Assembly (NCBI GenBank): GCA_030696345.1
Contig: JAUYSK010000023.1
Location: 220,517-284,516, forward strand
Direction of reading: 5' to 3'
Source: Azonexus sp.
GTDB lineage: Bacteria; Pseudomonadota; Gammaproteobacteria; Burkholderiales; Rhodocyclaceae
DNA: 64,000 nucleotides
Under the pieces are notes generated by a model. That model made no database searches, was not told where the DNA came from, and worked only from the letters and a program-made list of their open reading frames with translations. A program made the position numbers and the translations under genes. Every line of letters begins with the position of its first letter. The first letter of the stretch is position 1. This document shows, one piece after another, positions 1 through 8,899 of the stretch.

Positions 1-23
1 ATTTCTGGAACTTTAAAATAATC

Positions 24-986
24 ATGGACAGTCCCCAACCCCCGAATAACGCGCCCAATTGGGAACGTCAAACGCTTGAAAAACTCGCCTTCGCTGCGCT
101 TGATGAGCAGCGGGCACGACGGCGCTGGGGAATATTTTTCAAATTCCTGGGTTTTGCTTACCTGATCGTTATCCTGTTTGCGCTCGTTGATTGGGGCACT
201 GACGCGGAGCATATGGAGAGCCATACGGCTCTGGTGAATCTCAATGGGGTGATCCAGTCCAAAGGAGAAGCTAATGGGGAAAATCTTATTGCCGCCCTTA
301 ACAGTGCCTTTGAGGCCAAGAATTCAGTAGGCGTTGTGCTGCGCATTAACAGCCCGGGAGGCAGCCCCGTTCAAGCCGGTATCATTTTTGACGAGATTCG
401 TCGCCTGCGCGGCAAATATCCGGACAAGATGCTGTATGCCGTGGTCGAAGACATGTGCGCCTCCGGGGGATACTTTGTGGCAGCCGCAGCGGACAAGATT
501 TACGTCAATAAAGCCAGTATCGTTGGCTCAATTGGCGTGTTGATGGACGGTTTTGGCTTTACCGGAACGATGGACAAGCTGGGGGTTGAGCGCCGTCTGC
601 TCACTGCCGGCGACAACAAGGGCTTTCTTGATCCTTTCTCACCTCAAGCGCCGCAGCACAAGGAGCACGCTCAGGTATTACTCAACGACATCCACAAGCA
701 ATTCATCGATGTTGTGAAAACGGGACGTGGCAACCGACTGAAAGAAACGCCAGAGATGTTCTCCGGCCTGATGTGGACGGGGGTGCAAAGCGTCGAGCTT
801 GGACTGGCAGATGATTTCGGCAGTGTCGACTCAGTGGCGCGGGATGTCATCAAGGCAGAAAAAGTGCTCGACTACTCGGTCAAGGACAATATTGCCGAAC
901 GTTTCGCCAAGCGCCTTGGTGCAAATACCTTCGCAGGCTTCTGGAGTGGTTTTTCCGAACGCGCACCGGGCGTTCTTCTTCAGTAA
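24..986 (+). CDS. sppA: S49 family signal peptide peptidase (short SppA)
   Basis: This is a membrane-anchored serine protease that degrades signal peptides left in the inner membrane. A short cytoplasmic N-terminus is followed by one membrane segment at about residues 38-56, then a periplasmic S49 domain. The motif DMCASGGY puts the nucleophile at Ser147, and Lys199 in GDNKG fits the general base of the Ser/Lys dyad. At 320 aa it is the short, single-domain form, not the ~600-aa E. coli type. The gene is complete, and what precedes it lies outside the window. A hairpin with a T-run follows its stop and lies inside the 3' end of the convergent methyltransferase gene. Confidence 0.93.
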   Translation: MDSPQPPNNAPNWERQTLEKLAFAALDEQRARRRWGIFFKFLGFAYLIVILFALVDWGTDAEHMESHTALVNLNGVIQSKGEANGENLIAALNSAFEAKNSVGVVLRINSPGGSPVQAGIIFDEIRRLRGKYPDKMLYAVVEDMCASGGYFVAAAADKIYVNKASIVGSIGVLMDGFGFTGTMDKLGVERRLLTAGDNKGFLDPFSPQAPQHKEHAQVLLNDIHKQFIDVVKTGRGNRLKETPEMFSGLMWTGVQSVELGLADDFGSVDSVARDVIKAEKVLDYSVKDNIAERFAKRLGANTFAGFWSGFSERAPGVLLQ

Positions 987-989
987 AAC

Positions 990-1697
990 TCAGGCGAGCA
1001 GTAGAAAAACAGTTGGACGCCGCTCGATTTCGGGCGGCGTTTGTTTTTTCCATTGCATAATTGTCCGCGTAATTACCGATTCGTTAGGCATCGTGAGGTC
1101 GGTAGCAACCGTCAGTCGCGTTCCTGGCTGGCAAGACAGAAGAATGCTGTCGAACATCTGCCGGTTGCGATAAGGTGTTTCGATAAAAATCTGGGTTTGC
1201 TGCCGTTTCCTGGATTCACTTTCCAAATCGCGCAGGGTCTTGGCCCGGTCGATTTCCTTGGTGGGCAGATATCCCTGAAAAGCAAAACGCTGACCGTTCA
1301 GACCGGAAGCCATCAACGCCAGCAACAACGATGATGGACCAATCAGCGGCACGACGCGGATATTTTCCTGCTGCGCCAAAGCTACCAGGTTGGCGCCGGG
1401 GTCGGCGACCGCCGGGCAGCCTGCTTCGGAGAGCAGGCCAACATCGTGGCCCTCGCGCAGGGGCGCAAGCAGGCGATCGAGTGCTTCAGGCTTGGTGTGT
1501 TCATTCAGTTCATCCATCTGCAGTTCCTGCAAAGGCATGTCTGTGCCTGCCGCTTTCAGGAAGGCCCGCGCAGTCTTGGCCTGCTCGACGACAAAATGGG
1601 TGAGCGGTCTGACAACTGCCAACACATTAGCCGGCAAGGAATCCTGCGGTGGTGTCGGGCCGAGAGGAACTGGAATCAGGTAAAGGGTACCGGCCAT
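990..1697 (-). CDS. SAM-dependent methyltransferase, tetrapyrrole methylase fold (RsmI-like)
   Basis: The protein has the tetrapyrrole methylase signatures of the RsmI group (2'-O-methylation of 16S rRNA C1402 in RsmI). These are an N-terminal GTLYLIPVPLG strand, EAGCPAVADPGA, the GPSSLLLAL segment and FIETPYRN. At 235 aa it is shorter than typical RsmI because the C-terminal extension is missing, so the exact substrate is uncertain. The chosen ATG overlaps the stop of the upstream maf gene (TAATG), which implies translational coupling. A longer reading frame extends upstream but its extra 13 residues are not family-like. Confidence 0.8.
   Translation of the reverse strand: MAGTLYLIPVPLGPTPPQDSLPANVLAVVRPLTHFVVEQAKTARAFLKAAGTDMPLQELQMDELNEHTKPEALDRLLAPLREGHDVGLLSEAGCPAVADPGANLVALAQQENIRVVPLIGPSSLLLALMASGLNGQRFAFQGYLPTKEIDRAKTLRDLESESRKRQQTQIFIETPYRNRQMFDSILLSCQPGTRLTVATDLTMPNESVITRTIMQWKKQTPPEIERRPTVFLLLA
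1017..1048 (+). terminator. Rho-independent terminator of sppA
   Basis: A 7-bp perfect stem ACGCCGC/GCGGCGT with a 10-nt loop is followed by TTTGTTTTTT-like sequence. It lies within the last codons of the convergent methyltransferase gene. Confidence 0.75.
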
Positions 1698-2278
1698 TAA
1701 AGTACGGCTACGCCTTGTCGGCGCAGCATGTCGCAAAGCGCGATCAGTGGCAATCCAACCAACGCATTCGGGTCTTCACCCTTCATGCTTTGCAGCAAGG
1801 CGATGCCCAAGCCTTCCGATTTGGCTGAGCCGGCGCAGTTGTAGGCGGGTTCGCGGCGCAGGTAGTTTTCTATTTCCGAATCATTCAGTTCGCGGAACGT
1901 CACCAAGGTGGGAACACCCCTGAGGTCGGCAATGCCCGTACGTGCGTTTAATAGGCAGAGCCCGGTGAAGAAATTGACGGTTTTTCCGGAGAGGGCGCGC
2001 AACTGCGTCACGGCACGTTCATGCGTACCGGGTTTTCCGAAAATTTGGCCGTCCACCGTAGCAACCTGATCGCTGCCGATAATCAGTGCGTCCGGATAGG
2101 TTTCGGCAACAGCCCTGGCTTTTGCTTCAGAGAGGCGCAGGGCAAGTGTTTCCGGCGTTTCGCCAGGTAGTTCGCTTTCGTCTGTTTGTGGGTTCGCAAC
2201 CTCAAAAGGCAGGCACAGACGGCCCAGCAACTCCCGTCGATAAGGGGAGGTGGAGGCGAGAATTAATTTTTGTGACAT
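1697..2278 (-). CDS. maf: Maf-family nucleotide pyrophosphatase (YceF-like)
   Basis: This is a house-cleaning nucleoside triphosphate pyrophosphatase; the YceF branch hydrolyses modified nucleotides such as m7GTP. The N-terminal [14 protein letters not shown], the central IIGSDQVA and FGKPG are the family signatures, and the 193-aa length is normal. It is the first gene of a two-gene operon with the overlapping methyltransferase and is divergent from yceD. Its assignment to the YceF rather than the YhdE branch is by gene position beside yceD-rpmF-plsX, as in E. coli. Confidence 0.88.
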   Translation of the reverse strand: MSQKLILASTSPYRRELLGRLCLPFEVANPQTDESELPGETPETLALRLSEAKARAVAETYPDALIIGSDQVATVDGQIFGKPGTHERAVTQLRALSGKTVNFFTGLCLLNARTGIADLRGVPTLVTFRELNDSEIENYLRREPAYNCAGSAKSEGLGIALLQSMKGEDPNALVGLPLIALCDMLRRQGVAVL

Positions 2279-2332
2279 GAAAGACTCGTTACAACAAGGT
2301 GTTGCACATACCTCTTAAAGCAGCACTTTGTT

Positions 2333-2361
2333 TTGACTTGGAAAGCCAAAAATAATATCAT
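2333..2361 (+). promoter_or_regulatory. Sigma-70 type promoter of the yceD-rpmF-plsX-fab operon
   Basis: TTGACT (2333-2338) and TATCAT (2356-2361) each match the consensus at 5 of 6 positions and are separated by 17 bp. Transcription would start near 2368, upstream of a TTG codon at 2390. The match comes from reading the sequence, not from experiment. Confidence 0.6.
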
Positions 2362-2389
2362 CTCGCGTTTAAGTCGCAACAGTTCAATA

Positions 2390-2890
2390 TTGAAAAGAAT
2401 TTCTGACGCTTTCGTATTTGCCCGGGAAGGCCGTGTTCTGGAAGGGACATTGGCAGTTTCCACACTTGAACGCCTGCATGATTTGCTTGCAGAGGTGGCT
2501 GGAGAGGTGGCTGGAGAGGTAACTTTCCGCCTGGAAGGGTTCAAGGGTGAAGGCGGAGAACTCATGCTGCATCTGGAGGTTTCGGGCGTTATCCCGTTGG
2601 CCTGCCAACGCTGCCTGGAGTCAGTTTCTTTTGATATTGAAGTAGACAACTTGCTGCAACTCGTCCCCGAAGGTGCCGAGTTATCGCAAGATGAGCTGGA
2701 AGACGACACCCGGGATTTCCTGCCGGTGGCTCGCGAACTGAATGTGGTCGATTTGGTGGAGGATGAAATCCTCCTGACCCTGCCAGTCGCGCCGCGGCAC
2801 GAAAAATGTGGTTTGCCTGGTGCAGCCGACGCTGGCGAACGGATCAATCCGTTTGCGACGCTGGCTGGGCTAAAAGGCAAGCCGAACTGA
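2390..2890 (+). CDS. yceD: YceD family protein (DUF177), 23S rRNA accumulation protein
   Basis: DUF177/YceD proteins are small zinc-binding-type proteins needed for normal 23S rRNA levels and are usually encoded just before rpmF. The family pattern FAREGR near the N-terminus, the CQRC motif and a final HEKCG are present. The reading frame is open back to 2333, but the TTG there is the -35 box of the likely promoter. I therefore place the start at TTG 2390, giving 166 aa with FAREGR close to the N-terminus as in relatives. A 12-bp unit is repeated in tandem at 2492-2520, encoding the EVAGEVAGEV stretch. Confidence 0.82.
   Translation: MKRISDAFVFAREGRVLEGTLAVSTLERLHDLLAEVAGEVAGEVTFRLEGFKGEGGELMLHLEVSGVIPLACQRCLESVSFDIEVDNLLQLVPEGAELSQDELEDDTRDFLPVARELNVVDLVEDEILLTLPVAPRHEKCGLPGAADAGERINPFATLAGLKGKPN
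2492..2520 (+). repeat. 12-bp in-frame tandem repeat within yceD
   Basis: The unit GAGGTGGCTGGA occurs twice, followed by a partial third copy (GAGGT). It adds an AGEV repeat to the protein without changing frame. Confidence 0.85.
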
Positions 2891-2908
2891 TTTTTTTGGA
2901 GTATCAAC

Positions 2909-3088
2909 ATGGCCGTTCAACAGAATAAAAAATCCCCTTCCAAGCGTGGCATGCACCGCGCTCACGACTTCCTGGTTGCCCCCCCGCTGGCCGTCGAATC
3001 GACCACGGGCGAGACGCATCTGCGTCATCACATTTCTCCCAACGGTTTTTACCGTGGCAAGAAAGTTCTGAAGGCAAAAGGCGAGTAA
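2909..3088 (+). CDS. rpmF: 50S ribosomal protein L32
   Basis: This 59-aa basic protein of the large ribosomal subunit is recognised by its N-terminus [20 protein letters not shown] and by [17 protein letters not shown]. It lacks the zinc-binding cysteines found in some L32 forms, as is usual in proteobacteria. The ATG follows a TTTGGAG ribosome binding site. It sits 18 bp after yceD and before plsX, the usual bacterial order yceD-rpmF-plsX-fab, and a strong hairpin separates it from plsX. Confidence 0.97.
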   Translation: MAVQQNKKSPSKRGMHRAHDFLVAPPLAVESTTGETHLRHHISPNGFYRGKKVLKAKGE

Positions 3089-3101
3089 TCATTCATTGAA
3101 G

Positions 3102-3139
3102 GGCAGGCGGTTCGTTTCGAGCCGCCTGCCTTTTCTTTT
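3102..3139 (+). terminator. Rho-independent (partial) terminator between rpmF and plsX
   Basis: A 9-bp perfect stem GGCAGGCGG/CCGCCTGCC is followed by TTTTCTTTT. The plsX start codon lies only 3 bp further, so plsX-fab transcription must either read through or start internally. Confidence 0.8.
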
Positions 3140-3142
3140 GCT

Positions 3143-4171
3143 ATGACTACCCGTATCGCCATTGATTGCATGGGGGGTGACCACGGTCCGTCAGTGACGG
3201 TGCCGGCGGCAATCCAGTTTCTTGCGGAGCATGCGGCTGCACATGTCATCCTGGTAGGTCGGGATGAGGCATTGCGCCCCTTGCTCGGAAGCCATGTCGA
3301 GAACCCACGTCTGCGTATCCAGCACGCCTCTGAAGTAGTGGCTATGGACGAGTCGCCGGCGCTCGCCCTGCGCAATAAGAAAGATTCATCCATGCGCGTT
3401 GCTGTCAATCTGGTCAAGGCCGGGGAGGCAGATGTCTGTGTTTCGGCGGGGAATACCGGCGCATTGATGGCGATTTCGCGCTTCGTTCTCAAAATGTTGC
3501 CAGGTATTGATCGGCCGGCTATCTGCGCGCCGCTACCCACCGTCAATGGCCATACCCACATGCTTGATCTGGGGGCCAATGTTGATTGCGGTCCAGAGCA
3601 TCTGCTGCAGTTCGGCATCATGGGTGCCATGCTGGTCTCTGCCATGGAACACAAGGAGCGACCGACGGTAGGCATCCTCAATATTGGTGAAGAGGAAATC
3701 AAGGGTAACGAAGTCGTCAAGGCGGCGGCAGAGTTGCTCCGTGCCTCCGATCTCAACTTCATTGGCAACGTCGAAGGCGATGGCATTTACAAGGGCGACG
3801 CAGACGTTATCGTCTGCGATGGGTTTGTCGGCAACGTTGCCTTGAAGACCTCGGAAGGCCTGGCTCAGATGCTGGCGTCTTCCTTGCGTAGCGAGTTCAA
3901 GCGCAACTGGCTGACCAAGATTGCCGCATTGATCGCCATTTCGGTACTCAACAACTTCAAGCGGCGTTTTGACCACCGCCGTTACAATGGCGCCATTCTG
4001 CTCGGCCTCAAGGGAATTTCCGTCAAGAGCCATGGCTCGGCAGATGTCCTGGCATTCGGTAACGCCCTTTCGCGTGCTTACGATGCCGTGGAAAATCAGG
4101 TTCTGGAACGCATAACCGGGCGCATTGCCCAAATGGCATCGGCTCCCGTTGCTGCAGTGGAGAAGGTCTGA
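3143..4171 (+). CDS. plsX: Phosphate acyltransferase PlsX
   Basis: PlsX converts acyl-ACP and phosphate to acyl-phosphate at the membrane, the first step of phospholipid synthesis through PlsY. The N-terminal [12 protein letters not shown], the central [10 protein letters not shown], and CDGFVGN are diagnostic. At 342 aa it has the standard length. The fabH start codon follows its stop immediately (TGAATG), so the two are probably coupled. Confidence 0.97.
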   Translation: MTTRIAIDCMGGDHGPSVTVPAAIQFLAEHAAAHVILVGRDEALRPLLGSHVENPRLRIQHASEVVAMDESPALALRNKKDSSMRVAVNLVKAGEADVCVSAGNTGALMAISRFVLKMLPGIDRPAICAPLPTVNGHTHMLDLGANVDCGPEHLLQFGIMGAMLVSAMEHKERPTVGILNIGEEEIKGNEVVKAAAELLRASDLNFIGNVEGDGIYKGDADVIVCDGFVGNVALKTSEGLAQMLASSLRSEFKRNWLTKIAALIAISVLNNFKRRFDHRRYNGAILLGLKGISVKSHGSADVLAFGNALSRAYDAVENQVLERITGRIAQMASAPVAAVEKV

Positions 4172-5131
4172 ATGTATGCACGTTTGATCGGTACTGGCAG
4201 TTGCCTTCCCGGCAACCCTGTGAGCAACAACGATCTGGCCGCACGCGGTATTGAAACCAACGACGAGTGGATCGTGACGCGTACCGGCATTCGTAGTCGC
4301 TATCTGGCTGAACCAGGTACAACATCAAGTGAACTAGGCTTGGTCGCGGCTCAGCGAGCGCTCGAAATGGCCGGTATCGAAGCAAGCGAGCTAGATCTGA
4401 TCATCGTTGCCACATCGACGCCTGACTTCATTTTTCCGAGTACAGCCTGCCTGATACAGGGCAAGCTGGGCAACAAAGGCGCCACTGCTTTCGATGTTCA
4501 GGCTGTTTGCGCTGGATTTACTTATGCACTCGGAATTGCAGAAAAGTTTATTAGCTCCGGCAGTCACAAAAAAGCACTGGTCATTGGCGCCGAAATCTTT
4601 TCGCGCATTCTTGACTGGAATGATCGTGGTACCTGTGTTCTGTTCGGTGATGGCGCCGGCGCAGTTGTTCTCGAAGCTTCGGATAAGCCGGGAATTCTCG
4701 CTACCGCCATGCACGCCGATGGAAGCCAGAACGGCATTCTGAATGTGCCCGGCCAAATTTGCGGTGGGCAGGTTACCGGTGACCCGTTCCTGCGCATGGA
4801 CGGTCAGGCTGTTTTCAAGTTCGCCGTGCGCGTATTGGCGGATGTGGCCGAAGAAGTCTGTCAGTCTGCCGGCATCCAGACCAGTGATGTCGATTGGCTG
4901 ATCCCGCATCAGGCGAACATCCGCATCATTGACGCCACTGGTAAAAAATTGGGCATCGACCGTGACAAGGTGATCGTCACCGTTGATCGCCATGGCAACA
5001 CTTCAGCCGCATCGGTGCCGCTGGCCCTCGACGAAGCGGTCCGTGACGGACGTATCCAGAAGGGCCAGAAGGTCCTGCTGGAGGGCGTCGGTGGCGGCTT
5101 TACCTGGGCTGCGGCCCTGCTCGAATTCTGA
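4172..5131 (+). CDS. fabH: 3-oxoacyl-ACP synthase III (FabH)
   Basis: FabH condenses acetyl-CoA with malonyl-ACP to start fatty acid synthesis. The catalytic triad is visible: Cys113 in VQAVCAGF, His in IPHQANIRI and Asn in RHGNTSAAS. At 319 aa it is full length. It lies in the plsX-fabH-fabD-fabG-acpP-fabF cluster, all on the same strand. Confidence 0.98.
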   Translation: MYARLIGTGSCLPGNPVSNNDLAARGIETNDEWIVTRTGIRSRYLAEPGTTSSELGLVAAQRALEMAGIEASELDLIIVATSTPDFIFPSTACLIQGKLGNKGATAFDVQAVCAGFTYALGIAEKFISSGSHKKALVIGAEIFSRILDWNDRGTCVLFGDGAGAVVLEASDKPGILATAMHADGSQNGILNVPGQICGGQVTGDPFLRMDGQAVFKFAVRVLADVAEEVCQSAGIQTSDVDWLIPHQANIRIIDATGKKLGIDRDKVIVTVDRHGNTSAASVPLALDEAVRDGRIQKGQKVLLEGVGGGFTWAAALLEF

Positions 5132-5148
5132 ACCAGGAGACTTAGAGA

Positions 5149-6075
5149 ATGTCTTTTGCCTTCGTATTTCCCGGCCAAGGCTCACAGAGCGTTGGCATGA
5201 TGGCCGCCTACGGTGATGCTGCCGTGGTGCGTGCAACTTTTGATGAGGCCTCAGCCGCTTTGGGTGACGACCTGTGGGCCATGGTTGCCGAAGGTCCGGC
5301 TGAAATTCTGACCCAGACCGTAAATACCCAGCCGGTGATGTTGACCGCAGGCATTGCTACCTGGCGCCTCTGGCTGCAAAAGGGCGGCCGCAAGCCGACA
5401 GTCCTTGCGGGCCATAGCCTGGGTGAATATTCGGCGCTGGTCGCCGCTGGCGTCATCGAACTCAAGGATGCCGTACCACTCGTTCGCCTGCGGGCCGCTG
5501 CCATGCAGCAAGCGGTGCCGGTTGGTACCGGGGCCATGGCTGCCGTGCTTGGCCTGGACAACGCGGGTATCACTGCTGCCTGTGCCGAAGCGGCGCAAGG
5601 TGAGGTGGTAGAGCCAGTCAATTTCAATGCCAATGGACAAACCGTAATCGCTGGCCACAAGGCAGCTGTCGAGCGAGCCATGGAAGCCTGCAAGGCACGT
5701 GGCGCAAAGATGACCAAGGCGCTGCCGGTTTCGGCACCGTTTCATTCATCACTGATTCGTCCGGCCGCCGACAAACTGGCTGCTCGCCTCGCCGAATTGT
5801 CCCTGAACGCACCGCAGATTCCGGTTATCAATAACGTCGATGTCACCATTGAGAACGATCCTGCCTGTATCAAGGATGCGCTGATTCGGCAGGCTTACAA
5901 TCCGGTCCGTTGGGTTGAAACCATCCAGTCGATGGCGGCAATGGGTGTTACAACCGTGGCCGAATGTGGCCCGGGCAAGGTACTGGCCGGTCTGACCAAG
6001 CGTTGCGCCGATGGCATTGTTGGTGTCGCACTGGCCGACGCAGCCTCCATCGAAGCCAACCTCGGTCTGGAGTAA
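5149..6075 (+). CDS. fabD: Malonyl-CoA:ACP transacylase (FabD)
   Basis: FabD loads malonate from malonyl-CoA onto ACP. The nucleophile Ser90 lies in AGHSLGEYSAL, and the N-terminal FVFPGQGSQ and the later SAPFHSSL motif with the partner histidine are present. At 308 aa it is a normal length. An AGGAGA ribosome binding site precedes the ATG, and fabG follows after 3 bp. Confidence 0.98.
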   Translation: MSFAFVFPGQGSQSVGMMAAYGDAAVVRATFDEASAALGDDLWAMVAEGPAEILTQTVNTQPVMLTAGIATWRLWLQKGGRKPTVLAGHSLGEYSALVAAGVIELKDAVPLVRLRAAAMQQAVPVGTGAMAAVLGLDNAGITAACAEAAQGEVVEPVNFNANGQTVIAGHKAAVERAMEACKARGAKMTKALPVSAPFHSSLIRPAADKLAARLAELSLNAPQIPVINNVDVTIENDPACIKDALIRQAYNPVRWVETIQSMAAMGVTTVAECGPGKVLAGLTKRCADGIVGVALADAASIEANLGLE

Positions 6076-6078
6076 TTG

Positions 6079-6819
6079 ATGCTGAACGATAAAATTGCTC
6101 TCGTTACCGGCGCAACTCGCGGCATTGGCCGCGCCATTTCACTTGAACTTGGCAAGCAGGGCGCAACCGTCATCGGTACGGCGACCAACGAAGAGGGCGC
6201 CGGTAAAATCTCTGCATTCCTCGCCGAAGCAGGGTTCAAGGGCAAAGGTATCGCCCTGAACGTCTGCGACGTAGCCCAGACCGATGTGGTTCTTGCGGAG
6301 CTGGCCAAGGAGTTTGGCGCCATTGCCATTTTGGTCAATAACGCCGGCATCACACGCGACAACCTGACCATGCGCATGGGCGATGATGAATGGGATGCGG
6401 TAATTGACACCAACCTGAAGGCAGTCTTCCGACTTTCACGTGGCGTCATGCGCGGCATGATGAAGGCCCGTTTTGGCCGCATCGTCAATATCACTTCGGT
6501 GGTCGGGTACTCCGGTAATGCCGGCCAAGCCAACTATTGCGCCGCCAAGGCTGGCGTGGCGGGCATGACTCGCTCACTGGCTCGCGAACTGGGCAGTCGT
6601 AACATCACCGTCAATTGCGTTGCGCCGGGCTTTATTGCCACTGACATGACGCATGCTTTGACCGAAGAACAAAAGCAGGCCATGCTGGCGTCGATTCCGC
6701 TTGGTCGTGCCGGCGTACCGGAGGATATTGCCGGTACTGTCGGTTTTCTCGTATCCCCGGCTGGCGCCTATATCACAGGTACAACAGTGCATGTGAATGG
6801 CGGCATGTTCATGGATTGA
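6079..6819 (+). CDS. fabG: 3-oxoacyl-ACP reductase (FabG)
   Basis: This NADPH-dependent short-chain dehydrogenase reduces 3-oxoacyl-ACP. It shows the TGATRGIG cofactor loop, NNAG, and the Ser-Tyr-Lys triad in NITSVVGYSG and NYCAAKAG. I use the ATG at 6079 (MLNDKIALVTG) rather than a TTG directly in front of it, which gives 246 aa. The next gene, acpP, follows after 76 bp. Confidence 0.97.
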   Translation: MLNDKIALVTGATRGIGRAISLELGKQGATVIGTATNEEGAGKISAFLAEAGFKGKGIALNVCDVAQTDVVLAELAKEFGAIAILVNNAGITRDNLTMRMGDDEWDAVIDTNLKAVFRLSRGVMRGMMKARFGRIVNITSVVGYSGNAGQANYCAAKAGVAGMTRSLARELGSRNITVNCVAPGFIATDMTHALTEEQKQAMLASIPLGRAGVPEDIAGTVGFLVSPAGAYITGTTVHVNGGMFMD

Positions 6820-6895
6820 TTTCCTGAAGCCTCGGCTTTTGGTAAACTTATCGTGTTTTTTTATTTCGCACCCCTGAGGGGAAGGAGTTTTTCTA

Positions 6896-7132
6896 ATGGA
6901 TAACATCGTAGAGCGCGTCAAGAAGATCGTCGCCGAGCAACTGGGCGTGAACGAAGCGGACATCAAGAATGAGTCCTCCTTTGTAGACGATCTGGGCGCG
7001 GATTCCCTGGACACCGTTGAGCTGGTCATGGCACTTGAAGAAGAGTTCGAGTGCGAAATCCCTGACGACCAGGCTGAGAAGATCACCACGGTCCAGCAGG
7101 CAGTCGATTTCATCCTCGCCAACAAGAAGTAA
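6896..7132 (+). CDS. acpP: Acyl carrier protein
   Basis: This 78-aa acidic carrier holds the growing acyl chain on a 4'-phosphopantetheine at Ser37 of [18 protein letters not shown] ribosome binding site lies just after a short CCCCTGAGGGG inverted repeat. The modifying enzyme AcpS is encoded at 19,381. A strong hairpin separates acpP from fabF, which fits the high expression usual for ACP. Confidence 0.98.
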   Translation: MDNIVERVKKIVAEQLGVNEADIKNESSFVDDLGADSLDTVELVMALEEEFECEIPDDQAEKITTVQQAVDFILANKK

Positions 7133-7152
7133 TTCATTTCTTGCTGACTCAG

Positions 7153-7193
7153 GCAAGGCCGGCCCCCATGGCCGGCCTTGCTACTTTTGCTTT
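7153..7193 (+). terminator. Hairpin terminator after acpP
   Basis: A 12-bp perfect stem (7153-7164 with 7170-7181) around a 5-nt loop is followed by TACTTTTGCTTT. The T-run is interrupted, so termination may be partial, leaving fabF at a lower level. Confidence 0.7.
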
Positions 7194-7204
7194 CGGAGTG
7201 AACC

Positions 7205-8440
7205 TTGGCACGTCGCAGAGTCGTAATTACCGGTCTGGGTATTGTTAGCCCGGTCGGAAACACCGTCGAAGAGGCATGGCAGAATATTCTGGCCGGTCGC
7301 TCTGGCATCGCCCATGTCACCAAGTTTGATGCATCCACCTTCCCGGCACAGATTGCCGGTGAGGTCAAAAACTTTGACATAACCGATTATATTTCAGCTA
7401 AAGATGCCCGTCGCATGGATACGTTTATCCATTTCGGCATGGCAGCTGGCATTCAGGCCGTGCGGGATGCCGGACTGGATAAGGAAAATGCTGTCGATCC
7501 GGAACGGATCGGAGTCGCCATCGGCTCCGGCATCGGTGGTCTGCCGCTGATCGAAGAAACCAAGGCAGAGTTTATTGCCTCCGGCATTCGCAAGGTTTCG
7601 CCGTTTTTCGTACCGGGCTCAATCATCAACATGATCTCGGGCAACCTGTCGATCATGTTCAATTTCAAGGGCCCGAACATCGCCCACGTTTCAGCCTGTA
7701 CGACCGGCACCCACTCCATTGGTGAGGCGTCACGCATCATCGAATACGGCGATGCCGATGTGATGGTTGCTGGTGGTGCGGAATCCACGGTTTCGCCGCT
7801 GGGCATGGGGGGCTTCTGTGCCGCCCGTGCGTTGTCGACCCGCAACGATGACCCAACAACCGCTAGTCGGCCGTGGGACAAGGATAGAGACGGTTTCGTA
7901 CTAGGCGAGGGCGCCGGTGTCATGGTGCTTGAAGAGTATGAGCACGCCAAAGCCCGTGGCGCCAAGATTTATGCCGAACTGGTCGGTTACGGCATGAGTG
8001 CTGATGCCCATCACATTACTGCCCCGAATTCGGATGGTCCTCGGCGCAGCATGTTGAACGCGCTGAAAAATGCAGGCATTAGTCCATCTGATGTTCAGTA
8101 CGTCAATGCCCATGGAACGTCGACACCCCTCGGTGACAAGAACGAAACCGAGGCGATCAAGTTGGCTTTTGGTGATGCCGCCTACAAGATTGTGGTGAAT
8201 TCGACCAAGTCGATGACGGGTCATCTGTTAGGTGGCGCGGGAGGTATTGAGTCACTCTTTACTGTGCTCGCCGTTCATAACCAAATTTCTCCACCGACCA
8301 CCAATATTTTCAACCAGGATCCGGAGTGTGATCTTGATTACTGTGCCAATCAGGCTCGGGAAATGAAAATTGAGTTCGCACTGAAGAACAACTTCGGCTT
8401 TGGTGGAACGAACGGTTCGCTGGTTTTCAAGCGCATCTGA
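7205..8440 (+). CDS. fabF: 3-oxoacyl-ACP synthase II (FabF)
   Basis: FabF performs the elongation condensations of fatty acid synthesis. The Cys-His-His active site is visible in [20 protein letters not shown] and TGHLLGGAG. The start is TTG with a CGGAGTG ribosome binding site, which gives the family-typical N-terminus RRVVITGLG. At 411 aa it is full length and closes the fab cluster. Confidence 0.97.
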   Translation: MARRRVVITGLGIVSPVGNTVEEAWQNILAGRSGIAHVTKFDASTFPAQIAGEVKNFDITDYISAKDARRMDTFIHFGMAAGIQAVRDAGLDKENAVDPERIGVAIGSGIGGLPLIEETKAEFIASGIRKVSPFFVPGSIINMISGNLSIMFNFKGPNIAHVSACTTGTHSIGEASRIIEYGDADVMVAGGAESTVSPLGMGGFCAARALSTRNDDPTTASRPWDKDRDGFVLGEGAGVMVLEEYEHAKARGAKIYAELVGYGMSADAHHITAPNSDGPRRSMLNALKNAGISPSDVQYVNAHGTSTPLGDKNETEAIKLAFGDAAYKIVVNSTKSMTGHLLGGAGGIESLFTVLAVHNQISPPTTNIFNQDPECDLDYCANQAREMKIEFALKNNFGFGGTNGSLVFKRI

Positions 8441-8461
8441 TTCGGTTTTTGAGATAGAACG

Positions 8462-8899
8462 GTGCAGTTTCCGATCACCATCGGACTGCGCCGTTCGCGC
8501 TTTCTCGACGGCTTTGTTTTTTTAAGTGCGCTGTTGGCTAGTGGAGCAACAGCATTCTTAAATCAGTCCCCAACTGTGCAGATGGCCTTCCTGCTGGCCA
8601 TCTGGCTTTGCGGTTCGCTGGCCTGGCACCGATTGTCCCCACGATTCTCAGCCATGCGTCTTGAGCGAAATGGCCAGATTTCAGTTGTTTGCGTCGGGAT
8701 GGATGAGTTTTCTGCCGCTGAACTATTGCCGCAGGCAACCGTTCATCCCTGGCTGACAGTTTTTCGCCTGAAAACCGAAGGCGGTCGGAGTCAGACACTG
8801 GTTGCTGCGGTGGACAGCCTGAAAACAGAGGATTTCCGCCGCCTGCGTATGTTCCTGCGCTGGCGGGGAGATTTCAGCGACCCAAAGGACGACGCTTAA
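8462..8899 (+). CDS. Small membrane protein, YgfX/CptA-like
   Basis: A 145-aa protein with two closely spaced hydrophobic segments (about residues 15-33 and 40-58) and a soluble C-terminal half ending [10 protein letters not shown]. Topology, length and position beside nadB/rpoE resemble the YgfX (CptA) family, an inner-membrane protein reported to affect cell division proteins in E. coli. I assign the family by pattern only. The start is GTG. Its last 26 nt overlap the convergent nadB gene. Confidence 0.5.
   Translation: MQFPITIGLRRSRFLDGFVFLSALLASGATAFLNQSPTVQMAFLLAIWLCGSLAWHRLSPRFSAMRLERNGQISVVCVGMDEFSAAELLPQATVHPWLTVFRLKTEGGRSQTLVAAVDSLKTEDFRRLRMFLRWRGDFSDPKDDA

Noticed and set aside
2263..2910. 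A 215-codon - strand frame over yceD
   Set aside because: Ser/Arg-rich shadow of yceD with no recognisable domain; it also covers the yceD promoter.
6816..6895. Separate acpP promoter in the fabG-acpP gap
   Set aside because: The -35/-10 like hexamers found here have wrong spacing (21 bp or 12 bp); expression from the upstream operon is sufficient.
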